Assembly: GCF_000525795.1 (NCBI RefSeq)
Contig: NZ_AOCG01000017.1
Span: forward strand, 1-64,000
Direction of reading: 5' to 3'
Source: Listeria aquatica FSL S10-1188
Lineage (GTDB): Bacteria; Bacillota; Bacilli; Lactobacillales; Listeriaceae
DNA: 64,000 nucleotides
Every line of letters begins with the position of its first letter. Positions within the stretch are counted from its first letter, which is position 1. This document shows, piece by piece, positions 57,485 to 64,000 of this stretch. A program made the position numbers and the translations under genes. Below the pieces are notes generated by a model that was given only the letters and a program-made list of their open reading frames with translations, was not told the DNA's origin and did no database searches.

Positions 57485-58958
57485 CCGCTTCGCCCTTCTT
57501 TTCTCGATTTTTATACCAATTACGGAAATTATCTTTCGGTTTTGGCGGACGCGGCAAATCACGTACCTTAGTCCAACCTTTGATCAATCCAAAGCCACCA
57601 GAAACAAAACCACCAAATTGATACATATTGTCAATTTTCGCATCATGATGTAATCCAAGCATACCCATCCCTGCATGCCCAAACGTCATCGCTTGTTTAA
57701 ATAGGAACGGGGAAGCCGTTGCTTTGGCAATCACCTTCATCTGCGTATTTTCGAAACCGTGTTTCATCTTAAGTTCATCCGTCATCACCCGGCGATGCGC
57801 GATTAATAGCTCATGAAGTGGAATTTTCACCGGACACGTTTCCGTACAAGCTCCACAAAGACTTGACGCATATGGAAGCTCACCAAACTGTTCATAGCCC
57901 CCAAGTACAGGCGACAAAACCGCTCCAATGGGTCCCGGATAAATCGAACCATAGCCATGCCCGCCGATTGCACGATAAACCGGACAAACATTTAAGCAAG
58001 AACCGCAGCGAATGCATTGCAAAACGGATTGGAATTCCGTTCCGAGTGCATTGGAACGCGCATTGTCGAGTATCACAACGTGAAAATCTTCCGGGCCATC
58101 CGCTTCCTCGCTAAGTTTTGGTCCAGAGAACGTAATATAGCTTGTCAAACTCTGCCCAACAGCACTTCTCGAAAGCAAGTTGTCCATCACTTCCGCGTCC
58201 GCCATCGTTGGCACAATCCGCTCCATTCCCATGAGTACAATTTGCGTATCGGGAATACTCTCACAAAGATCGGCATTCCCTTCATTCGTTACAAGATTTA
58301 CCATGCCGCTATTCGCAACCGCAAAGTTACAGCCTGTGACCCCAATGTCCGCTTCAAGGAAAAATTCACGTAACACCTGTCTCGCAAAACGAGCCATATG
58401 TTTCGGTTCATTATCTCCCGTATAATTCAATTTCTCAGCAAAAACTTCCCGAATTTGCTCCCGGTTTTTATGTATATCCGGAAAAACAATATGCGAAGGC
58501 TCATCCCAGTCGTCCATCTGCAAAATAAATTCCGCAAGGTCCGTCTCCATCACAGAAACACCGTCAATCCCAAGGAGTACTTGATCCAAATCGATTTCCG
58601 TTGTCACCATCGATTTCGACTTAACAATTTTCTTCGCTTGCTTGGCACGAACAACCTCTTCTACATAGTCTGTCGCTTCCTTCTCCGTTCTTGCAAAAAA
58701 GACTTTTCCGCCTTTTTTCGTGACATTTTCAGCAAACTGCTCCAAGTAGTAATCCAAGTGCGAAAGCGTATGCTGCCGAATTTGCTCCCCAACTTCGCGC
58801 CACTCTTCCCAGTTTCCGAGCTCTTTTCGTGACGTTTCGCGCTTCACCCACTGATCATCTTGCGATTTGGCAACAGCTTTGCGCATAAACGTATCATTCA
58901 TACTATCTTCAATTCGTGTTTTAAAATCCTTTTCGCTCGTTGATAAAGCCATTTTCAT
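57477..58958 (-). CDS. lutB: Lactate utilisation protein B (LUD plus FeS)
   Basis: 493 residues. LUD domain (about 70-300: TGCNFAVANSGMVNLVTNEG, ILDNARSNALGTEFQSVLQC) followed by two [4Fe-4S] motifs, CIRCGSCLNVCP and CGACTETCP, and the C-terminal GGFGLIKGWTKVRDLPRPPK. Transfers electrons from lactate oxidation. AGGAG precedes the first ATG (58958). Located 8 bp after lutA. Confidence 0.94.
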   Translation of the reverse strand: MKMALSTSEKDFKTRIEDSMNDTFMRKAVAKSQDDQWVKRETSRKELGNWEEWREVGEQIRQHTLSHLDYYLEQFAENVTKKGGKVFFARTEKEATDYVEEVVRAKQAKKIVKSKSMVTTEIDLDQVLLGIDGVSVMETDLAEFILQMDDWDEPSHIVFPDIHKNREQIREVFAEKLNYTGDNEPKHMARFARQVLREFFLEADIGVTGCNFAVANSGMVNLVTNEGNADLCESIPDTQIVLMGMERIVPTMADAEVMDNLLSRSAVGQSLTSYITFSGPKLSEEADGPEDFHVVILDNARSNALGTEFQSVLQCIRCGSCLNVCPVYRAIGGHGYGSIYPGPIGAVLSPVLGGYEQFGELPYASSLCGACTETCPVKIPLHELLIAHRRVMTDELKMKHGFENTQMKVIAKATASPFLFKQAMTFGHAGMGMLGLHHDAKIDNMYQFGGFVSGGFGLIKGWTKVRDLPRPPKPKDNFRNWYKNREKKGEADE

Positions 58959-58966
58959 TCACTCTC

Positions 58967-59710
58967 CTATACCGCGCTTAGCTTCGACTTATCTGGAACT
59001 TGATTAAGTACTTCTGCAATGTGCATAATCTTGATTTCTTTCCCTAATCGGTTAAATTTACCACCAATATTCATCAAACAACCCATATCGGCACTAATCA
59101 AAATTTCTGCTTCTGTATCTATCACATCTTGCACTTTTTCCGAAACCATTTGTTCCGAAATCTCCGGCATTTTAACAGAAAAAGTCCCACCAAAACCACA
59201 ACAGTTTTCCACGTGAGGTAGCGGCACCATTTCAAGCCCCTTCACTTTATCAAGCAATTCAAACGGTGCTTCCCGTTCACCTAAAATCCGTGTCATATGA
59301 CAAGAACGGTGGTAAGTTGCTTTTCCATTTAATTCCGCTCCGACATCCGTCACCCCAAGCACGCGGTAGATAAATTGAGAGAACTCATAAGTCTTCTCAC
59401 TCAGTTCTCGTGCCGCATCAGCAAACTCAGGATCATCTTTAAAAATCTCCTTGTATTCTCGCATCATCCCCACACAAGAACCAGAAGGTCCAACCACATA
59501 TTCCGAATCCTTAAAAGCATTCAATTGATTTCGCAAGGTTGCTTTCGTGTCTTCCATATAGCCGCTATTATAAGTCGGCTGTCCGCAGCAAACTTGTGAT
59601 TCCGGAAAATCTGTTTCCACACCTAGCCGTTCCAGACATTCCACCATCGCAATTCCAACATTCGGAAACATCATATCCACTAAGCATGTTGAAAAAATAC
59701 TGACTTTCAT
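58967..59710 (-). CDS. lutA: Lactate utilisation protein A (CCG-domain)
   Basis: 247 residues with two cysteine-rich CCG domains: [14 protein letters not shown] and [15 protein letters not shown], together with the [11 protein letters not shown] and [13 protein letters not shown] segments; binds FeS and forms the oxidoreductase with LutB. ATG 59710 is chosen over 59725 because GGAGG lies eight bases upstream. Upstream, a TTGTACAGTTTGTACTAA stretch (59818-59835) might be a site for a GntR-type regulator, only as a guess. First gene of lutABC. Confidence 0.93.
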   Translation of the reverse strand: MKVSIFSTCLVDMMFPNVGIAMVECLERLGVETDFPESQVCCGQPTYNSGYMEDTKATLRNQLNAFKDSEYVVGPSGSCVGMMREYKEIFKDDPEFADAARELSEKTYEFSQFIYRVLGVTDVGAELNGKATYHRSCHMTRILGEREAPFELLDKVKGLEMVPLPHVENCCGFGGTFSVKMPEISEQMVSEKVQDVIDTEAEILISADMGCLMNIGGKFNRLGKEIKIMHIAEVLNQVPDKSKLSAV

Positions 59711-59966
59711 TTTATACGCCTCCATCGTTCTCTTACCTATTCAGAGCTGATTTCGCTATTTTATCTCTCAGAAAAAATTATGCCCCGCGAATGGATTTAC
59801 TAGAAAAAAAAATGAGTTGTACAGTTTGTACTAAATACACCTAGAATTAATGTCTGCTCCATCTTCCAGCACCTCTTTTCTTTGTAATCATTATAAACTA
59901 AATCTCAATAGAATGCTCGGGTAAATCAAAGAAAATGGAATTCCCTTAAACTATTTCCTGGGAAAT

Positions 59967-60013
59967 AAAAAAGAGATTATCGCCAAGTTTTTTCTTGGCA
60001 ATAATCTCTTTTC
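59967..60013. terminator. Terminator of the DUF1129 gene
   Basis: AAGAGATTATCGCCAAG pairs with CTTGGCAATAATCTCTT (one GU) around TTTTTT, with T runs in both directions, just after the minus-strand stop. Confidence 0.85.
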
Positions 60014-60016
60014 TTC

Positions 60017-60681
60017 TTATAAGGATGGAATATTTTTTTGGCGTTTGATATACCAGCGAAGTCCTAGGATAATCACCCCAATAATTGTTGTAACAGTTGG
60101 ATCAAAAGCCACATTGATTGCTGGCGGAATAATGAGCTGAACACCAGTCATCACAACCATCCACACAGCAACAACAAGCACAGCCATTAAAATATAACGA
60201 AGTGTACTTCCTTTTTTACCTGTTCGCATTTCAGCAGAGTATTTACGCAAAATAATCATGGCAAAACCACCGACTATTCCCGTTACAACTAGCACGGCAA
60301 TACCTAAAGTCTGCCCTTGGAAGAAAGCACTAATTCCAGAAATCAGCATCATCGCCCCAAGAACAAGTAAAGCCCCATCGAGAAACAGCCAGCCTTTTCC
60401 TGTCGTAGGTTCTCCAGGTGAACGCTCCGCTTTCACGGTAAGCGAAGTAACATATTCCGTTGGCGTCAAATCAAATAGTTTCCGTGCTGTCACGCCTTGC
60501 TTTTGTTGTTCGAGGATTTTCTCAACCATCTCTTGAACAATTTCATTGCGCTGCGCTTCCTCGTAATCCGTTGTTTTTAAGTGTTTTTCAACTTCTTGAA
60601 CATATTGCAAATTTTTTCTTTGTTAGCGCACTTTTTTTGCTCTTCCAAAGAAGGTTTGCTTGTTTCAGTTTCTGTCGTCAC
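60017..60681 (-). CDS. DUF1129 family membrane protein
   Basis: Soluble helical N-terminus (QYVQEVEKHLKTTDYEEAQR) followed by four membrane segments (LFLDGALLVLGAMMLISGI; IAVLVVTGIVGGFAMIIL; YILMAVLVVAVWMVVMTG; PTVTTIIGVIILGLRWY). This layout is typical of DUF1129. The visible ATG frame starts at 60610; a run of six T (60612-60617) read as seven joins it to GTG 60681 (TTETETSKPSLEEQKK) behind GGGAGG. About 221 residues. Function unknown. Confidence 0.75.
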
Positions 60682-60800
60682 GAAAACAATTCCTCCCACT
60701 TAGCTTGATACCTTTCATTATACAGAAAAAAAGTAAAAATAGCGATAGCTGAACTGCTTTTTAGAGAAACCCTATTCCCTATACGAATAGATTCTAACTA

Positions 60801-60812
60801 AGGGAAATACCT
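60801..60812. promoter_or_regulatory. NreC-like box upstream of gshF
   Basis: AGGGAAATACCT is identical to the core of the narK box (12085-12095 region). It lies about 95 bp before the gshF ATG; if the TAATAT near 60836 is the -10, the box is again centred near -42. Confidence 0.35.
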
Positions 60813-60901
60813 GTTTATTTTTTTCACAAACCAATTAATATACTTAGGTGGTCGCTTTGTTGTAAGATAAGGGTGAAAAAATTCTCGCCTGAGGTGAAAA
60901 C

Positions 60902-63243
60902 ATGATTAACCTAGACCAACCATTGTTAGCTTATCTTCAAGATGACCCTAAACTTGCAAAGCAAATTTTCTCCGGCCATTTTGGTCTGGAAAAAGAAAAT
61001 TTGCGTGTTACGCCTAGCGGTCAATTAGCCTTAACGCCTCACCCGGCTGTTTTTGGAAAAAAAGAAGATAATCCACTTATTAAAACCGACTTTTCCGAAA
61101 GTCAAATTGAAATGATAACGCCCGTTTGTGATTCCGTTGAAGACGTTTATCAAGCAGTCTCCAACTTACACCATATTGTTACCCTTGCACTTGAAAACGA
61201 TGAGCTACTCTGGCCAAACAGCAATCCACCGCTGATCCCAGAAGAAGAGCAAATCCCAATCGCAGTTTATGAAGATGGTGCAAACAGCTCAAGCAGACAA
61301 TATCGTGAACATTTGGCAAAAGAATACGGGAAGAAAGTGCAACTTTTAAGCGGCACTCATTTCAATTTCTCTTTTTCAGATTCACTTTTGAAGGAGATTT
61401 TTAGTGCTTTTCGTCAAGATGCGGAAACCTATCAAGATTTCAAAAACCGTATTTATTTGAAAACCGCTAAATACTTCATGAAAAACCGCTGGTTGCTCGT
61501 TTATCTGACTGGAGCTGGTCCAGCTTACATGGAAGGCTATACCAAAGTCTCAAACGAAGAAACAATAAACGAAGGCGCACGGCTTATCAAAGAAGGAATT
61601 TCGCTTCGAAACAGTTCTTCTGGATACAAGAATAAGGAGTCTCTGCACATCGACTATGATACCTTTGATGGATACATCTCTTCGATTCGCGAACATATTG
61701 AAGCAGGCGAAATCAATAGCATGCGTGAATTTTATAATCCGATCCGCTTAAAAAACAGCCACACCGATCAGTCACTAAACGGCTTGGCTGAAAAAGGTGT
61801 AGAGTATTTAGAAATCCGCTCAATTGACCTTGATCCACTTGAAGAAGTTGGCATCGCGAAGGAAACTTTATATTTCTTGCAACTTTTCCTACTTACCGGA
61901 CTTTTATCAGAAGATATGGAGCTTTGCCCAAACAACCAAGAAGTTGCCGACCTTAACGAAGAAATCACGGCTTTATTTGGGCTTTCACACCCGATGCTAA
62001 CAAACTGTTCTGGAAAACGCATTCCATTCGTTGAAGCAGGAATGGCTGAACTGGATAAAATCGAACAAATTTTAGAACTCCTTGCACCGAAAAATAAAGT
62101 TTTGCATGAAGTTTTAGCTAAGCAAAAAGACCGTCTATTATACGCTGAGAAAACCATTGCAGCCCAAGTTGTAGCAAATATCAAGCAGCATGGTTACCTC
62201 AGCTATCATCTTGACGTGTCGCGTGATTCCTTTGAAAAATCCGACCTTGAAGCTTATCGATTCATCGGAGCGGAAGATTTAGAACTTTCGACGCAAATCG
62301 TATGGAAAGCAGCATGGAAAAAAGGAGTCAGCGTGGAAATTCTCGACCGTGCTGAAAACTTTTTGCGACTCTCTAAAAAAGGACATACCGAGCTAGTAAA
62401 ACAAGCGACAAAAACATCACGAGACAACTATATCTCTGTTTTGCTAATGGAAAACAAAGTCGTGACGAAAAAAAATTCTAGCTGAAAAAGGCATCCGTGT
62501 TCCATTTGGTGAAAACTTTACAGATATCGAAATAGCACTAGAAAGTTATTCGCATTTCCAAGGAAAACAAGTTGTTGTAAAACCTAAATCAACGAACTAT
62601 GGCCTTGGGATTAGTATCTTCAAAGACGAATTCAACCAAGATGTTTTCCATGAAGCCCTTAAAATCGCATTTAGTTATGACGAATCTGTTATTATCGAAG
62701 AGTTTATTCCTGGAGACGAATATCGCTTCCTCGTTATTGATGACCAGATTGAAGCTGTCTTACAACGCGTTCCAGCTAACGTTGTCGGTGACGGCGTCCA
62801 TACCATCGCAGAACTCGTTGACGAAAAAAATGACGATCCTCTTCGTGGTACGGATCACTTAAAACCACTTGAGAAAATTTTAAAAGGGCCTGAGGAAACA
62901 CTGATGCTTAGCCTGCACCACTTAAATTGGGATAGCGTTCCTGAACAAGATAGGGTCGTCTATCTACGTGAAAATTCGAATATCAGCACTGGTGGAGACA
63001 GCATCGATGTAACCGATGAAATGGACAGCTACTACAAAGACATGGCTATAAAAGCCGCTAAAGTTGCTGATGCCAAATTCTGCGGGGTCGACATTATCGT
63101 CCCCCCCTGATCCAACTGATTATGAAAAAGCGGCCATCATTGAACTCAATTTCAATCCAGCGATCCAGATGCACACCTTCCCTTACGAAGGAAAACGCAG
63201 AATGATCGGCGACCGAATCATTGACTATCTATTTTCTGAATAA
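60902..63243 (+). CDS. gshF: Bifunctional glutamate-cysteine ligase/glutathione synthetase
   Basis: Makes glutathione from its amino acids in one protein. Residues 1-510: gamma-glutamylcysteine ligase of the GshA type (GLEKENLRVTPSGQLALTPH; FSESQIEMITPVCDSVEDVY; SGTHFNFSFS; EYLEIRSIDLDPLEEVG). From about 525: an ATP-grasp domain (VVVKPKSTNYGLGISIF; IIEEFIPGDEYRFLVIDDQI; IIELNFNPAIQMHTFPYEGK). Two runs shift the frame: eight A near 62470 (TK continues as KILAEKGIRVPFG) and seven C near 63103 (VPP continues as DPTDYEKAAIIEL). Joined length about 779 residues, normal for Listeria GshF. GAGGTGA precedes the ATG. Confidence 0.92.
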
Positions 63244-63244
63244 C

Positions 63245-63282
63245 AAAAAGCCCGCACTTCAAAATTGAAGTGCGGGCTTTTC
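63245..63282. terminator. Bidirectional terminator, gshF and ychF
   Basis: AAAAGCCCGCACTTC / GAAGTGCGGGCTTTT perfect 15-bp stem with AAAATT loop between convergent genes. Confidence 0.92.
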
Positions 63283-63284
63283 AA

Positions 63285-63300
63285 TGTTTCACGTGAAACA
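63285..63300. promoter_or_regulatory. parS site (ParB binding), perfect consensus
   Basis: TGTTTCACGTGAAACA, identical to the bacterial parS consensus, between the gshF terminator and the ychF stop. parS sites cluster around the replication origin, where ParB spreads and loads SMC. Confidence 0.85.
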
Positions 63301-63301
63301 A

Positions 63302-64000
63302 TCAGACATTAAAGCGGAAATGAACAACATCCCCATCTTTCATGACATATTCTTTTCCTTCTAGGCGGACTTTCCCAGCCTCTTTAGCTGCATGTTCCGA
63401 GCCATATTCAACTAAATCATCATAGGAAACCACTTCCGCACGAATAAAACCACGTTCGAAGTCTGTGTGGATAATACCTGCACATTCTGGTGCTTTCATT
63501 CCTTTTCGGAACGTCCATGCACGCACTTCTTGAACCCCAGCAGTGAAGTAAGTTGCAAGCCCAAGAAGCGAATAAGCAGAGCGAATTAATTTATCGAGAC
63601 CAGATTCCTCAATGCCAAGCGCTTCGAGGAATTCAGCTTTATCCGCGTCATCTAGTTCTGCAATCTCTTCTTCAGCACGTGCGCAAACAACGATGACTTC
63701 AGATCCCTCTTCAGCTGCAAGTTCTTTTACTTGTTGCACATACTTATTACTGTCAGGACTAGCGACATCTTCCTCACTCACATTAGCCACATAAAGAACC
63801 GGTTTATTGGTTAGCAAGAATAAATTGCGGACGATCTTAGATTCTTCTTCGTTAAAATCAAGTGCCCGAGCTGGCTTATCATTTAAAAAGCCTTCTTTAA
63901 GCTTCGTCAGAACGTTAAACTCAGCTACCGCTTCTTTGTCTTTTTGTTTGGCCATCTTTTCGACACGGCCAATTCGTTTTTCAACACTTTCGAGGTCAGC
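63302..64000 (-). CDS. ychF: Redox-/translation-linked GTPase YchF (OLA1 family), 3' part
   Basis: The minus-strand frame is open to the window edge; the ATG at 63955 is internal (ADLESVEKRIGRVEKMAKQ continues upstream). Visible: the helical insertion, FLLTNKPVLYVANVSEED (distal part of the G domain), and the C-terminal TGS domain (YFTAGVQEVRAWTFRKGMKA; GIIHTDFERGFIRAEVVSYD; EYVMKDGDVVHFRFNV), which match OLA1/YchF. The G1 and switch motifs lie outside the window. Members bind ribosomes and hydrolyse ATP/GTP. Confidence 0.93.
   Translation of the reverse strand, partial: ADLESVEKRIGRVEKMAKQKDKEAVAEFNVLTKLKEGFLNDKPARALDFNEEESKIVRNLFLLTNKPVLYVANVSEEDVASPDSNKYVQQVKELAAEEGSEVIVVCARAEEEIAELDDADKAEFLEALGIEESGLDKLIRSAYSLLGLATYFTAGVQEVRAWTFRKGMKAPECAGIIHTDFERGFIRAEVVSYDDLVEYGSEHAAKEAGKVRLEGKEYVMKDGDVVHFRFNV

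Noticed and set aside
59818-59835. TTGTACAGTTTGTACTAA as operator for lutABC
   Set aside because: Only weakly symmetric and no regulator gene nearby; mentioned in the lutA entry but not listed as a site.
1-64000. CRISPR arrays, tRNA or rRNA genes, complete insertion sequences
   Set aside because: No regularly spaced repeats, no cloverleaf or rRNA sequence, and no transposase-like frame with terminal repeats was seen. The tandem repeat at 4963-5330 has only two units and fits small RNAs.

Overview
The window looks like a low-GC Firmicute chromosome, most likely a Listeria in the broad sense, from the nitrate-reducing species group. Grounds: a fused GshF glutathione synthetase, several LPXTG wall-anchored proteins with MucBP or Cna_B modules, two PrfA/Crp-type regulators, a large secreted protein with Listeria-type Ig modules, and a backbone (topB, recQ, macrodomain, ABC-F, gshF, ychF) that I recall from the origin-proximal part of Listeria chromosomes. 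A consensus ParB site (parS) next to ychF agrees with an origin-proximal position. Species is not resolved.

Layout. 1-8.8 kb: end of a wall protein, topB-recQ, two tandem LhrC-like small RNAs, macrodomain protein, a Crp-type regulator, an ABC-F ATPase. 8.8-20.9 kb: a molybdate-type binding lipoprotein and a complete nitrate respiration block on the minus strand (narGHJI, nreABC, then narK under its own promoter). 21.4-26.4 kb: a Cna_B-type LPXTG protein, a lipoprotein alpha-carbonic anhydrase and an AgrC-like histidine kinase. 26.5-39.1 kb: a complete Wzx/Wzy-type polysaccharide locus on the minus strand. 39.2-44.3 kb: a 1112-residue secreted adhesin-like protein, a Crp/PrfA-like regulator and a divergent LytTR response regulator. 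44.6-47.7 kb: thiamine salvage operon tenA-thiM-thiD-thiE behind a TPP riboswitch. 48-54.9 kb: accessory region with a histidine phosphatase, a type I toxin-antitoxin remnant, a small secreted protein, a TMEM175-like channel, and a MucBP LPXTG protein. 54.9-64 kb: flavohaemoprotein hmp, lactate utilisation lutABC, a DUF1129 membrane protein, gshF and the 3' part of ychF.

How parts fit. narGHJI with NarK and the NreABC sensor system form a nitrate respiration module; ModA may feed molybdenum to it, Hmp can remove NO, and LutABC can feed electrons from lactate. A shared near-palindromic box lies about 45 bp upstream of the likely start sites of narG and narK, and a 12-bp match lies upstream of gshF. 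The polysaccharide locus has all Wzy-pathway parts (priming transferase, two UDP-sugar dehydrogenases, CapD-like dehydratase, two glycosyltransferases, flippase, polymerase, Wzz/tyrosine kinase) and is bracketed by an AgrC-like kinase and an AgrA-like regulator. This is the most interesting block here.

Caution on quality: about twenty genes are interrupted by single-base shifts, nearly all in runs of 6-10 A or T (one in C7). In each case the other frame continues the same protein. I treat these as probable sequencing errors, give the joined coordinates, and do not call the genes pseudogenes unless there is other decay.
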